This document shows positions 30,173 to 39,178 of a DNA stretch of 64,000 bases, one piece after another. Numbering within the stretch: position 1 is the stretch's first letter; each line of letters begins with the position of its first letter. The notes beneath the pieces are model-generated. The model saw only the letters and a list, made by a program, of their open reading frames with translations, was not told the origin of the DNA and made no database searches. The translations under genes and the position numbers were made by a program. The DNA comes from PBB1 sp046154125 (GTDB lineage Bacteria > Pseudomonadota > Gammaproteobacteria > Burkholderiales > Burkholderiaceae_C): assembly GCA_046154125.1 (NCBI GenBank), contig JBJXEJ010000034.1:1-64000 (forward strand), read 5' to 3'.

Positions 30173-30406
30173 ATGGCACGCGTCTGTCAAGTCACGGGGA
30201 AGCGCCCGATGTCGGGAAACAATGTTTCCCATGCGAACAACAAGACCAAGCGTCGTTTTCTGCCGAACCTGCAATACCGCCGGTTCTGGCTCGAGACCGA
30301 AAACCGGTGGGTGCGCCTGCGCATTTCTAACGCGGCACTGCGCTTGATCGACAAGGTGGGCATCGAGAAGGTCGTTGCCGACCTGCGCGCCCGCGGCGAA
30401 ATCTAA
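30173..30406 (+). CDS. rpmB: 50S ribosomal protein L28
   Basis: 77 residues. MARVCQVTGKRPMSGNNVSHANNKTKRRF is the diagnostic L28 opening, and the C-terminus IEKVVADLRARGEI is intact. GGAG lies 7 bases before the ATG. It is followed 14 bases later by rpmG, the standard rpmB-rpmG pair, and both end at a strong terminator. Confidence 0.97.
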   Translation: MARVCQVTGKRPMSGNNVSHANNKTKRRFLPNLQYRRFWLETENRWVRLRISNAALRLIDKVGIEKVVADLRARGEI

Positions 30407-30420
30407 TTCAGGAGCGGATC

Positions 30421-30588
30421 ATGGCAAAAGGTGGACGCGAGAAGATCAAGCTGGAATCGTCGGCTGGGACCGGTCATTTCTACACGACCGACAAGAACAA
30501 GAAGACGAAGCCCGAGAAGATCGAGATCATGAAATTCGATCCGAAGGCTCGCAAGCATGTGATGTACAAGGAAACGAAGCTGCGTTAA
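30421..30588 (+). CDS. rpmG: 50S ribosomal protein L33
   Basis: A short gene of 55 codons starting MAKGGREKIKLESSAGTGHF. It contains no cysteines, so it is the zinc-independent (C-minus) form of L33. Ribosome binding site CAGGAG precedes the ATG. It is the second gene of rpmB-rpmG. Confidence 0.96.
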   Translation: MAKGGREKIKLESSAGTGHFYTTDKNKKTKPEKIEIMKFDPKARKHVMYKETKLR

Positions 30589-30600
30589 CAGCGTCGAGCC

Positions 30601-30639
30601 CAACAAAAAACCCGCTGGACTCCAGCGGGTTTTTTGTTG
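30601..30639. terminator. Bidirectional terminator between rpmG and the desaturase gene
   Basis: A perfect 18-bp inverted repeat with a 3-base loop. The GC core CCCGCTGG/CCAGCGGG is flanked by six A residues on one side and six T residues on the other. It serves rpmB-rpmG on the plus strand and the convergent desaturase gene on the minus strand. Confidence 0.93.
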
Positions 30640-30673
30640 ACCGTCCGCGCCGGGACCGGCAGAGCCTCCGAGG

Positions 30674-31897
30674 TCAGGCGTGCGCAGCGCGAAGCTTCAG
30701 TGCAAAGTCCTGCAGAGCAGTGATGCCGCTGTCTTCGGCCTTCTTGCACCAAGCCTGCAGATCGACCACCAACTGGTCGGCCGACACATTGGTACGCGTC
30801 CAAAGCTGACGCAACTCCTCGCGCATCGCCACCAGCTTCGACAGCACAGCGTTCTGCGCGCACACAGTCGCCACCCGTTCCTGCACGACGAGGGGAATCC
30901 TGTCGCTGTCACGGTGCAGCCAGCGCTTGGCCAGTCGCATGTCCTTCCAGCGTGCGGTGTTCTCGCCACCTTCGGCCTTGAGACGCGCCAGCTCGCTGCG
31001 GCACTCGTCGCGCAGATGCGCAGCATACTTGGCCATCACCTCGTAGCGATTGGCGATGATCGCCTCGAGCGTCTTGGAGTCGGCCACGGCCTTGATCGCG
31101 CCCAGCTTCAACTGAGGTGCCGTCTTGCGAACCTTGGCCAGGCCCAGCATTTCCAGCCCGCGGATGTAGGCCCACCCGATGTCGAACTCGTACGGCTTGA
31201 CCGACAGCTTGGCGGAGGTCGGATACGTGTGATGGTTGTTGTGAAGTTCCTCGCCGCCGATGATGATGCCCCAGGGCGAGATGTTGGTGGAGGCGTCTGG
31301 CGCCTCGAAATTGCGATAGCCCCACCAGTGGCCCAGCCCGTTGATGATGCCGGCGGCAGTCACCGGAATCCAGATCATCTGCACCGCCCAGACCGACAAT
31401 CCCGCGGCACCGAACAACGCCAGATTGATCAGCAACATCAGGCCCACGCCCTGCCAGCTGTAACGGGTGTACAGATTGCGCTCCAGCCAGTCGTCGGGTG
31501 TTCCGTGGCCGTACTTGGTCAGGGTCTCCTGATTTTTCGATTCGACTCGGTACAACTCGGCGCCGGTCAACAGCACGGTCTTGATGCCACGGGTTTGCGG
31601 GCTGTGGGGATCCTCGGGGGTCTCGCACTTGGCGTGGTGTTTGCGGTGAATGGCAACCCACTCCTTCGTGACCTGCCCGGTCCCCAACCACAGCCACAGC
31701 CGGAAAAAATGCGACGGTATGGCGTGCAGATCTAGGGCGCGATGCGCCTGCGATCGATGCAGGAAGATGGTGACCGCCGCAATCGTGATGTGCGTGGTGA
31801 CCAATGCATACAGAACGATCTGCCACCAGGTCGTTTCGATCAGGCCATGCGCCAACCAATTCAACAGACTGTCCGAAACCGTCGTCAACATACTCAT
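30674..31897 (-). CDS. Acyl desaturase (delta-9 type, integral membrane)
   Basis: 407 residues. The three histidine boxes that bind the di-iron centre are HRSQAHR, HRKHH and ELHNNHH. Hydrophobic segments lie around residues 12-40 and 140-180. After the catalytic part there is a charged helical C-terminal extension of about 120 residues (from AIKAVADSKTLEAII to the end) without motifs, as in many betaproteobacterial acyl-CoA or phospholipid desaturases. It introduces a cis double bond into membrane fatty acids. I use the ATG giving MSMLTTV rather than the upstream TTG frame. A TACAAT hexamer lies 38 bases upstream. Confidence 0.88.
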   Translation of the reverse strand: MSMLTTVSDSLLNWLAHGLIETTWWQIVLYALVTTHITIAAVTIFLHRSQAHRALDLHAIPSHFFRLWLWLGTGQVTKEWVAIHRKHHAKCETPEDPHSPQTRGIKTVLLTGAELYRVESKNQETLTKYGHGTPDDWLERNLYTRYSWQGVGLMLLINLALFGAAGLSVWAVQMIWIPVTAAGIINGLGHWWGYRNFEAPDASTNISPWGIIIGGEELHNNHHTYPTSAKLSVKPYEFDIGWAYIRGLEMLGLAKVRKTAPQLKLGAIKAVADSKTLEAIIANRYEVMAKYAAHLRDECRSELARLKAEGGENTARWKDMRLAKRWLHRDSDRIPLVVQERVATVCAQNAVLSKLVAMREELRQLWTRTNVSADQLVVDLQAWCKKAEDSGITALQDFALKLRAAHA

Positions 31898-31934
31898 GAA
31901 ATCAAATCCACGTTGTGGCAAATAAAACCCACCT

Positions 31935-31940
31935 ATTGTA
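31935..31940 (-). promoter_or_regulatory. Candidate -10 hexamer for the desaturase gene
   Basis: TACAAT on the minus strand, 38 bases upstream of the desaturase ATG. No clear -35 is present. Confidence 0.3.
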
Positions 31941-32019
31941 GGCGTCGACCACTCACCCCGATCAGACGATTAACGGGACGACCAGACCTCATTCCTAACT
32001 GGTGCCATTCGCCCTCGAA

Positions 32020-33279
32020 TCAAGCGCGCTGCCAGACAGCAGCAAAAAAGCCATCGGTGCCATGGCGATGCGGCCACAAGCGCAGGTACGGGCCCCGAAC
32101 CAGCATGTTTGCCTGGTCGACGTGGGCGGCGCCCAGCACTTCGTCGGCCGCAAGCGGCTTGAAATCACGGCCGTGCTGCGCCGAGAACACCTCGGCGATG
32201 CCCTCGTTCTCGTCCTGCAGCAGACTGCAGGTGGCGTAGACCAGCCGGCCGCCCGGTTTCACCAGACGTGACGCGCTGGCCAGGATCGCAGCCTGCTTCA
32301 CCTTCAGTTCCTCGACCGACTGCGGCGACTGCCGCCACTTCAGGTCGGGGTTGCGACGCAGCGTGCCCAGGCCCGAACAGGGCGAATCGACCAGCACGCG
32401 GTCGATCTTGCCGGCCAGCCGCTTGATGCGGTCGTCGCGTTCGTGCGCGATCTGCACTGGATGCACGTTGGACAGCCCGCTGCGCGCCAGCCGCGGCTTC
32501 AGCGAAGCCAGCCGATGCCCGGAGGTATCGAACGCGTACAGGCGACCGGTGTTGCGCATCGCAGCGCCGAGCGCCAGCGTCTTGCCGCCCGCACCGGCGC
32601 AGAAGTCGACGACCATCTCGCCACGCTTGGCATCGGTCATCAGCGCGAGCAGCTGGCTGCCTTCGTCCTGCACCTCGACATCGCCACGCAGGAACACCTC
32701 CAGCTTGTGTAACGCCGGCTTGCCTTGAATGCGCAGACCCCACGGCGAGTACGGTGTCGGCACCGCCTCGATGTTGGCGGCGGCAAACTCGGTCTGCACC
32801 GCCTCGCGCTTGGCCTTGAAGGTGTTGACCCGCAGATCGAGTGGCGCACTGCCATTGAGCGCCTCGACCAGCGGCCAGAACTCGTCACCAACCTCGGCCT
32901 GCAGCCGCTCGGCCAGCCATTCGGGCAGGTTATGGCGAAGTTTTTCCGGCAAGGCGCTGCGATCGACGGTGCCGACCTTTTCCAGCCACTGCACCTCGTT
33001 CTCCTGCAAGGCGGCGCGCAGAAAGGCGGCGTTGCCCTGCCAACCAAGCAAGACGAGGCGACGCTCCGTCTCGCCCTTGCCGGACTGCGCCAGGTGCTGG
33101 AACAGCGGGCGCTGCCGCAGCACGGTGTAGGTGGTCTCCGCCAGCGTGTGGCGCTCGCGCATGCCGAGCCCGCGGTTCTGGCGGAAGAAGTCGGAGACGA
33201 CGTTGTCGGCTGGGGAATCGAACTGCATCACCCGGTGCAGCAGTTCGGTGGCGAGTTCGATCAGGGCGTTAGGGTGCAT
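32020..33279 (-). CDS. RsmB/NOP-family RNA (cytosine-C5) methyltransferase
   Basis: 419 residues. An N-terminal NusB-like helical region (about 1-110) precedes a SAM-dependent methyltransferase domain. VVDFCAGAGGKTLALGA is the SAM-binding motif I. DSPCSGLGTLRRNPD holds motif IV with one conserved cysteine, and LVYATCSLLQDENE holds motif VI with the catalytic cysteine. RsmB methylates C967 of 16S rRNA; paralogues with other targets exist, so the substrate is not certain. Its start overlaps the purN stop by 11 bases, indicating one transcript. Confidence 0.85.
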   Translation of the reverse strand: MHPNALIELATELLHRVMQFDSPADNVVSDFFRQNRGLGMRERHTLAETTYTVLRQRPLFQHLAQSGKGETERRLVLLGWQGNAAFLRAALQENEVQWLEKVGTVDRSALPEKLRHNLPEWLAERLQAEVGDEFWPLVEALNGSAPLDLRVNTFKAKREAVQTEFAAANIEAVPTPYSPWGLRIQGKPALHKLEVFLRGDVEVQDEGSQLLALMTDAKRGEMVVDFCAGAGGKTLALGAAMRNTGRLYAFDTSGHRLASLKPRLARSGLSNVHPVQIAHERDDRIKRLAGKIDRVLVDSPCSGLGTLRRNPDLKWRQSPQSVEELKVKQAAILASASRLVKPGGRLVYATCSLLQDENEGIAEVFSAQHGRDFKPLAADEVLGAAHVDQANMLVRGPYLRLWPHRHGTDGFFAAVWQRA

Positions 33280-33931
33280 CCGGCCGATTATCCGGGGCGC
33301 CTTCGATCAGCGACTGCGATTCGCCGGTGCGCAGCACGATCCGGCCATCGTCGGTGGGATCGAGCAGACCCTCGACCCACCAGCGCACCGCCCGCGGGTA
33401 CAGCCGGTGCTCCATTGCCAGCACGCGGGTCGCCAGCGTGTCTTCGGTGTCGCCGGGGCGCACCGCGACCACCGCCTGCGCGACGATCGGGCCGTGGTCG
33501 AGCTCTGGCGTCACCACATGCACCGTGGTCCCGGCCAGCTTGCAGCCCGCCTCGATCGCACGGCGGTGCGTGTGCAGACCGGGAAACGCGGGAAGCAGCG
33601 ACGGGTGGATGTTGAGCATGCGGCCGGCGTAGTGCTGCACGAAGCCCGGCGTCAGGATGCGCATGAAGCCCGCCAGCACGACCAGATCGGGCGAAAACCT
33701 GTCTATGGCCTGCGCCAGCGCCGCATCGAACGCTTCGCGCTCATCGAAATCGCGGTGGCTCACGACCGCCGTCGCGATGCCCTGCGACCGAGCGTGGTCG
33801 AGGCCGGCCGCATCGGGGCGGTTGCTGATGACCGCCGCGATGCGCGCATCCCAGCCCTCGGCAGCACAGGCGTCGGCGATCGCCACCATGTTCGAGCCGC
33901 GACCAGAAATGAGGATGACGAGGTTCTTCAT
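33269..33931 (-). CDS. purN: Phosphoribosylglycinamide formyltransferase
   Basis: 220 residues, the folate-dependent GAR transformylase (EC 2.1.2.2), third step of purine synthesis. ILISGRGSNM begins the phosphoribosyl site. LAGFMRILTPGFV, NIHPSLLPAFPGLHTH with the catalytic Asn-x-His, and VHVVTPELDHGPIVAQ with the catalytic Asp are intact. The start is the internal ATG giving MKNLVILISG, the family N-terminus. It heads a purN-rsmB pair and diverges from trpS. Confidence 0.95.
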   Translation of the reverse strand: MKNLVILISGRGSNMVAIADACAAEGWDARIAAVISNRPDAAGLDHARSQGIATAVVSHRDFDEREAFDAALAQAIDRFSPDLVVLAGFMRILTPGFVQHYAGRMLNIHPSLLPAFPGLHTHRRAIEAGCKLAGTTVHVVTPELDHGPIVAQAVVAVRPGDTEDTLATRVLAMEHRLYPRAVRWWVEGLLDPTDDGRIVLRTGESQSLIEGAPDNRPDAP

Positions 33932-33997
33932 GGTGCGTTGGCGATGACCTGGCAGAGTCGGCGCCGCAGTGTATCGGGACGCCAGGGGGCTCAAACC

Positions 33998-34003
33998 TAC
34001 AAT
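33998..34003 (+). promoter_or_regulatory. Candidate -10 hexamer for trpS
   Basis: TACAAT 26 bases upstream of the trpS ATG would give a leader of about 20 bases. No clear -35 was found. Confidence 0.3.
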
Positions 34004-34029
34004 CGCCACCCTCACCACCGAGCGCTTCC

Positions 34030-35226
34030 ATGAAACAGAGAGTCCTGTCCGGCATGCGTCCCACCGGCGCCCTGCACCTCGGCCATTACCACGGCGCCCT
34101 GAAGACCTGGGTGCGCCTGCAGGCTGATTTCGACTGCTTCTATTTCGTCGCCGACTGGCATGCGCTGACCACGCACTACGAGGACCGCGAGGTCATCGAG
34201 AAGAACGTGTACGACATGGTGATCGACTGGATCGCCGCCGGGCTCGATCCCGAACAATGCACGATCTTCATCCAGAGCCGCCTGCCCGAGCACGCCGAGC
34301 TGTTCACGCTGCTCGCGATGGGCACGCCGCTGGCGTGGCTGGAACGCATGCCGACCTACAAGGACCAGATGGAGAAGTTGAAGGACCGCGATCTCGCGAC
34401 CTACGGCTTCCTCGGCTACCCACTTCTGCAGGCGGCCGACATCCTGATCTACAAGGCGGCGTTCGTACCGGTTGGCGAAGACCAGGCGCCGCACGTCGAG
34501 ATCACCCGCGAGGTCGCGCGCCGCTTCAACCATTTGTACGGCCGCGAAGCGAATGCCGAAGCGCTGGCGCTGGCCGTCGTCAAGAAGATGAGCAAATCCG
34601 ACGGCAAGGCATTCAGCGCGGCCCGCAAGGCCTTTCAGGAGACCGGCAGCGAGGCCGCACTCGAACAGGCGCGTGCACTGATCGCCGCTGGCGGCGCGTT
34701 GAGCGAAGTCGACCGCGAACGCCTCGAAGCCTTCCTGCGCGGCACCGGCAAGAGCATCCTGCACGAGCCGGCGGTGCTGCTGACCGAAGTCAGCAAGCTG
34801 CCCGGGCTCGATGGCGCGAAGATGAGCAAGAGCTACGGCAATGCCATCGCAATGCGCGAGGAGCCGGCCGAGGTCGAACGCAAGATCAGGCGCATGCCGA
34901 CCGATCCGCAGCGCGTGCGCCGCACCGACGCTGGCGACCCGGATCGCTGCCCGGTGTGGCAGTTCCACCGGGTCTATTCAGGCGACGAGACGAAGGACTG
35001 GGTCGTCAAGGGGTGCAGGAGCGCCGGCATCGGTTGCCTGGAGTGCAAGCAACCGGTGATCGACGCGATCCTGCGCGAGCAGCAGCCCTGGCGAGAGCGC
35101 GCCGAGGCCTATTTGACGAACCCGAAGCAGGTGCAATGGATCGTCGAAGTCGGCACCGAGCGCGCGCGCACCGTGGCGCGGGAGACGATGCGGGATGTGC
35201 GGGATGCGATGGGGATCAACTACTGA
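34030..35226 (+). CDS. trpS: Tryptophanyl-tRNA synthetase
   Basis: 398 residues, longer than the approximately 330 of the E. coli enzyme. The HIGH-type motif is GALHLGHYHG (about 13-22). The functional KMSKS is GAKMSKSYGN near residue 265. An insertion of about 65 residues lies before it (about 195-255), as in betaproteobacterial TrpRS as I recall them. Oddly, a second perfect KMSKS (VVKKMSKSDGKAF, about residue 186) occurs at the front of the insertion. The C-terminal CPVWQFHRVYS and GIGCLECK segments are intact. It charges tRNA-Trp (EC 6.1.1.2). Confidence 0.95.
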   Translation: MKQRVLSGMRPTGALHLGHYHGALKTWVRLQADFDCFYFVADWHALTTHYEDREVIEKNVYDMVIDWIAAGLDPEQCTIFIQSRLPEHAELFTLLAMGTPLAWLERMPTYKDQMEKLKDRDLATYGFLGYPLLQAADILIYKAAFVPVGEDQAPHVEITREVARRFNHLYGREANAEALALAVVKKMSKSDGKAFSAARKAFQETGSEAALEQARALIAAGGALSEVDRERLEAFLRGTGKSILHEPAVLLTEVSKLPGLDGAKMSKSYGNAIAMREEPAEVERKIRRMPTDPQRVRRTDAGDPDRCPVWQFHRVYSGDETKDWVVKGCRSAGIGCLECKQPVIDAILREQQPWRERAEAYLTNPKQVQWIVEVGTERARTVARETMRDVRDAMGINY

Positions 35227-35286
35227 TCGCTTTGCACCGCTGCCCGCCTGTGGGCTTGTGTGCGGCGCTGTCGGCAAGGCCTCGAC

Positions 35287-35844
35287 TCACAACGCGAGAA
35301 AGTGCTCGCGGTAGTGGGCAAGCTCTTCGATCGACTCGCGGATGTCGGCCAGCGCGGTGTGCGCCTGAGCCTTCTTGAAGCCGTCCAGGATGCCGGGCTT
35401 CCAGCGCTTGGCCAGCTCCTTCAGTGTGCTGACGTCGAGGTTTCGGTAGTGGAAGAATGCTTCCAGCGTCGGCATCGTCCTGGCGAGAAATCGCCGGTCC
35501 TGGCAGATGCTGTTGCCGCACATCGGCGATTTGCCCCTGGGCACGTGCTGCTGCAGGAAGGCGATGATCTGGGCCTCGGCCTGCGCCTCGTCGATCGTCG
35601 ACGCCTTGACCCGATCGATCAGGCCGCTGCGGCCGTGGGTGCCCTTGTTCCAGGCGTCCATCGCATCGAGCGCGGCATCGCTTTGATGCACGGCCAAGGT
35701 TGGTCCCTCGACGCGCACATTCAGATGCGAGTCGGTGACGATCACCGCAATCTCGATGATCCGGTCGGTCTCCGGGAACAACCCGGTCATCTCGAGGTCG
35801 ATCCAGATCAGGTTCTGGTCGTTTCTGGCTAGCGTTTCGGTCAT
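35287..35844 (-). CDS. orn: Oligoribonuclease
   Basis: 185 residues, a DEDDh 3'-5' exonuclease that degrades di- to pentanucleotides, including pGpG from cyclic di-GMP breakdown. WIDLEMTGL gives the first Asp and Glu. SICQDRRFL carries the second Asp, and KAQAHTALADIRESIEEL the His and the last Asp. Size and motifs match the family closely. It diverges from the M48 protease gene with about 60 bases between. Confidence 0.95.
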   Translation of the reverse strand: MTETLARNDQNLIWIDLEMTGLFPETDRIIEIAVIVTDSHLNVRVEGPTLAVHQSDAALDAMDAWNKGTHGRSGLIDRVKASTIDEAQAEAQIIAFLQQHVPRGKSPMCGNSICQDRRFLARTMPTLEAFFHYRNLDVSTLKELAKRWKPGILDGFKKAQAHTALADIRESIEELAHYREHFLAL

Positions 35845-35904
35845 GGCATGAACTCCTTGCCGCGATTCTCGTATGACATTCCACCCGCCCTACACTGCGC
35901 AGCG

Positions 35905-37209
35905 ATGCCCAATCCCTCCGATTTCTCCACCAGCCCCGCCTTCGTGCTTGTTCTGGTATTCGCGGCGGCACTCGTCGTTTCGCTGCTCGTCAGGTTCTGG
36001 CTGGCCATGCGGCAGATGCGACATGTCGCCGCTCACAGTGGCGCGGTGCCTGAGGCCTTCTCCGGCACGGTGACGCTGGAGGCGCATCGCAAGGCGGCCC
36101 GCTACACCCTGACAAAGGGCGGTTTCGGGCTGTGGACGATGGCCTTCAGTGCGGTGGTGCTGGTCGGCTGGACGTTGCTCGGCGGCGTGGGGCTGCTCAA
36201 CGTCGCCGTGCGCGACACGATTCAACCGCTGTTCGGCAACATGGCGTACCAAGTGGCCTTGCTGGCCGCGTTCGTGCTCATCGGCGCGCTGCTTGATCTG
36301 CCGTTCGAGCTGTACAGCACGTTCCGAATCGAGCAGGCCTTCGGCTTCAACCGGATGACCTGGAAGCTTTACCTCGTGGATGCCGTCAAGGGCCTGCTGC
36401 TCGGCGTGCTGATCGGGCTGCCGCTGGCCGCCGGCCTGCTGTGGATCATGGGCAGCACCGGCCGCCTGTGGTGGCTGTGGGCGTGGGGCGCATGGATGTC
36501 GTTCAACCTGCTGGCACTGGTGCTGTACCCGACACTGATCGCACCGATGTTCAATTCCTTCAAGCCGCTCGCGGACACATCACTCGAAGCCCGCGTGCAG
36601 ACGTTGATGGCGAAATGCGGTTTCTACGCCAAGGGCCTCTTCGTGATGGACGGCAGCCGGCGATCGGGGCATGCCAACGCGTACTTCACCGGCTTCGGCG
36701 CAGCCAAGCGGGTGGTGTTCTTCGACACGCTGCTCGACAAGCTGTCACCGAGCGAGGTCGAGGCGGTGCTGGCGCATGAACTCGGTCACTTCAAGCACAG
36801 GCATGTGCTCAAACGCGTCGTTTCGATGTTCGCGATCAGTCTGGCGGGCTTTGCGGTGCTGGGATGGCTGTCGAGCCGCGTCTGGTTCTACACCGCATTC
36901 GGCGTGCAGCCTTCGATGTCGGCACCGAACGATGCGCTGGCCCTGCTGCTGTTCATGCTGATCGTGCCGGTGTTGGGATTCTTCGTGTCGCCATTGCTGG
37001 CCGGGCTGTCGCGCCGACATGAGTTCGAGGCTGATGCCTACGCCTGCTCCAAATCCGACGGCCACGAACTGTCTTCGGCCCTGCTGAAGCTCTACGGGGA
37101 CAACGCGTCGACGCTGACGCCGGATCCGCTGTACGCCCGCTTCTACTACTCGCACCCACCGGCCGGTGAGCGCCTCGCGGCGATGCGTGGACTGGCACTC
37201 GCCGCATGA
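35905..37209 (+). CDS. M48-family zinc metalloprotease (Ste24-like)
   Basis: 434 residues with several transmembrane helices (first about 10-32, then in the 70-210 region) and the zinc motif H291-E-L-G-H295 in AVLAHELGHFKHRH. The third ligand is probably the Glu of RRHEFEADAYAC. This is the layout of Ste24/CAAX-type peptidases; in bacteria they clear misfolded membrane proteins. The start is the ATG giving MPNPSDFS, since the longer frame overlaps the orn promoter gap. The rsgA gene follows closely on the same strand. Confidence 0.85.
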   Translation: MPNPSDFSTSPAFVLVLVFAAALVVSLLVRFWLAMRQMRHVAAHSGAVPEAFSGTVTLEAHRKAARYTLTKGGFGLWTMAFSAVVLVGWTLLGGVGLLNVAVRDTIQPLFGNMAYQVALLAAFVLIGALLDLPFELYSTFRIEQAFGFNRMTWKLYLVDAVKGLLLGVLIGLPLAAGLLWIMGSTGRLWWLWAWGAWMSFNLLALVLYPTLIAPMFNSFKPLADTSLEARVQTLMAKCGFYAKGLFVMDGSRRSGHANAYFTGFGAAKRVVFFDTLLDKLSPSEVEAVLAHELGHFKHRHVLKRVVSMFAISLAGFAVLGWLSSRVWFYTAFGVQPSMSAPNDALALLLFMLIVPVLGFFVSPLLAGLSRRHEFEADAYACSKSDGHELSSALLKLYGDNASTLTPDPLYARFYYSHPPAGERLAAMRGLALAA

Positions 37210-37222
37210 CCGGATCGGCACC

Positions 37223-38140
37223 TTGAGCAAGGCCAAGGGCGGCGAGGCCCCGACCACCTCGGGGCTGGTGGTGTCCGGCTTCGGTCGCCACTACGTCGTC
37301 GAATCCGATGCGGGGGTGCGGACCATCTGCCACCCGCGCGGCAAGAAGAGCCTGTGCGTGGTCGGCGACCGCGTGCGCTGGCAGATCAGCGGCGACGAAG
37401 GCGTCATCGAGGAACTCGAACCGCGACACAACCTGCTGTTCCGGCAGGATGAATGGAAGACCAAGGCCTTTGCCGCCAACCTCGACCAGGTTCTGGTGAT
37501 GGTGGCCAGCGAGCCAGTGTTCAGCGAATCGCAACTGGCGCGAGCGTTGATCGCCGCCGAAAGCGCAGGCATCGCTGCCAGCATCCTGCTCAACAAGTCC
37601 GACCTGCCTCAGATCGCTGCAGCGCGCGATCGATTGAAGCCGTACGTCGACATGGGGTACAGCGTGCTCGAGCTGGCACTGAAGGCGCAGCCCGATGCCT
37701 CGCGCGCCGTACTGAACCCGCTGATGGCCGGCCGCGCCTCGCTGGTGCTGGGCCCCAGCGGCACCGGCAAGAGCACGTTGATCAACCTGCTGGCGCCCGA
37801 TGCGCGGGCGCAGGTCGGTGAGGTGTCGCAGGCGCTCAATTCAGGCCGGCACACGACGACATCGACGCAGTGGTACTGGCTGGATGCCGAACGCCGCACC
37901 GGCCTGATCGATTCGCCGGGCTTCCAGGAATTCGGCCTGAAGCAAGTCGATGCGCAGAAGCTGCCGGCGTTGATGCCCGATCTGCGCGACGCCTCGACCC
38001 GCTGCCGCTTCTACAACTGCACGCACCGCCAGGAGCCGGGTTGCGGCGTGCGCGAGGCTTTGGCGCAGGGTGCGATCAGTGAATCGCGCTACCGCATCTA
38101 CGGCGAGATCCGCCAGGAACTGGAAGGCACGCGCTGGTAA
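37223..38140 (+). CDS. rsgA: Ribosome small-subunit GTPase RsgA
   Basis: 305 residues from a TTG start. It is a circularly permuted GTPase that checks 30S maturation. An OB-fold (about 12-70) is followed by G4 LLNKSDL, G1 GPSGTGKSTL, G2-like SGRHTTTS and G3 DSPGFQEFGL, in the permuted order. A zinc-binding tail follows with C-x5-C-x-H-x5-C in CRFYNCTHRQEPGC. The start is uncertain: no in-frame ATG exists in this region, the TTG 13 bases after the protease stop gives a normal N-terminus, and a GTG near 37270 is an alternative. The ATG overlapping the upstream stop is out of frame. Confidence 0.9.
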   Translation: MSKAKGGEAPTTSGLVVSGFGRHYVVESDAGVRTICHPRGKKSLCVVGDRVRWQISGDEGVIEELEPRHNLLFRQDEWKTKAFAANLDQVLVMVASEPVFSESQLARALIAAESAGIAASILLNKSDLPQIAAARDRLKPYVDMGYSVLELALKAQPDASRAVLNPLMAGRASLVLGPSGTGKSTLINLLAPDARAQVGEVSQALNSGRHTTTSTQWYWLDAERRTGLIDSPGFQEFGLKQVDAQKLPALMPDLRDASTRCRFYNCTHRQEPGCGVREALAQGAISESRYRIYGEIRQELEGTRW

Positions 38141-38154
38141 AGGCGTGGCTTGGA

Positions 38155-39144
38155 TCAACCCACCAGATTGGCCAGCGACAGCAGGGCCAGCAACATCATC
38201 CATAGCACCACCGAACGCCATACCAGGCCGACGATGCTGCGCAGGTGACCTAGCACCGGCGCCATGCCGGTGGTCGAACCGTCGGCCGCCAGTTCATCGA
38301 CGCCAACGCCACGATCGAAGGTCTTCGATCGATCAGGCGTGACGCCAGGCGCCGCGGCGCCACCCAGTTGGACGCCGACCGCCCCTGCAGCCGCAGCCAG
38401 GATGATCCCTTCGTTCGGATGCCGCCAGAGCTCGGCATCGCGACGCCAGCAGTTGATCGCTTCCTCGAAGTTGCCGACCACCGCAAAGCCGAATGCAGTG
38501 AGGCGCGCCGGGAAATGATCCATCAGGCCGAACACGCGTTGCGACAAGGCCATCAGCCGTTCGTTCGTCGGCTCACCGACGGTGGGACTGCGATAGGCCC
38601 AGTAGCGGCTTGCGAATTCGGCCGTTCGGTACAGCACGGCACCCGCGGGGCCGAGACCGATCGCGGACAACAGCACGAACCAGAAGAAGACGCCGAATAC
38701 ATGGCGGTGAGCGGCGAGCAGTGAATGCTCGATCACGTGGCGCAGCAGTTCGGTGCGAGGCAATTCGCTGACGTCGAGGTGGCGCCACTCGGTCAGCAGG
38801 CGGCGCGCCTCGGGTTCGTCCTCGCGCTCGAGCGCGTCGCGGATGTCGGTGAAGTAATGGCTGAACTGCCGGAATCCCAGCGTGAGATACAGCACCGCGA
38901 CATTCCACACCAACCCCAGCAGGAGGCTGTAGTGCGATATGCCCGCATGCACCGCGAAGGCCAGCAGCGCGGGCAAGACCACCGTGATCCCCCAGACGAC
39001 CCAGGCATGACGATCACGACCCGCATCGAAATTCCGGCTGGCCCAGCGCATCCAAGAGGTGAGCGCCGCATGGATCGCGGTGCCGCGCTGCATCGGCTTG
39101 AGTTGTTCGAGCAGCAACGCCAACAGGACCGAGAAGAGACTCAT
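38155..39144 (-). CDS. CobD/CbiB-family membrane protein
   Basis: 329 residues with several hydrophobic segments (about 1-20, 47-75, 140-170 and at the extreme C-terminus). FTDIRDALEREDEPEARRLLTEWR, SLLAAHRHVFGVFFWF, YRTAEF, HFPARLTAFGFAVVGNFEEAI and NEGIILAAAAGAVGVQLGG are recognisable CobD/CbiB segments. True CobD makes adenosylcobinamide in cobalamin synthesis, but no other cobalamin gene is near, and the AmpE-like members of this group have no proven role. The start is the ATG giving MSLFSVLLALLLEQ. It is on the same strand as the NUDIX gene, 34 bases downstream. Confidence 0.75.
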   Translation of the reverse strand: MSLFSVLLALLLEQLKPMQRGTAIHAALTSWMRWASRNFDAGRDRHAWVVWGITVVLPALLAFAVHAGISHYSLLLGLVWNVAVLYLTLGFRQFSHYFTDIRDALEREDEPEARRLLTEWRHLDVSELPRTELLRHVIEHSLLAAHRHVFGVFFWFVLLSAIGLGPAGAVLYRTAEFASRYWAYRSPTVGEPTNERLMALSQRVFGLMDHFPARLTAFGFAVVGNFEEAINCWRRDAELWRHPNEGIILAAAAGAVGVQLGGAAAPGVTPDRSKTFDRGVGVDELAADGSTTGMAPVLGHLRSIVGLVWRSVVLWMMLLALLSLANLVG

Positions 39145-39178
39145 CGCGTTCGATGATACCGGCCGGTTTCCGACTCGC

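Noticed and set aside
37206..37208. ATG overlapping the M48 protease stop as the rsgA start
   Set aside because: It is out of frame with the RsgA motifs; the in-frame TTG or GTG starts must be used.
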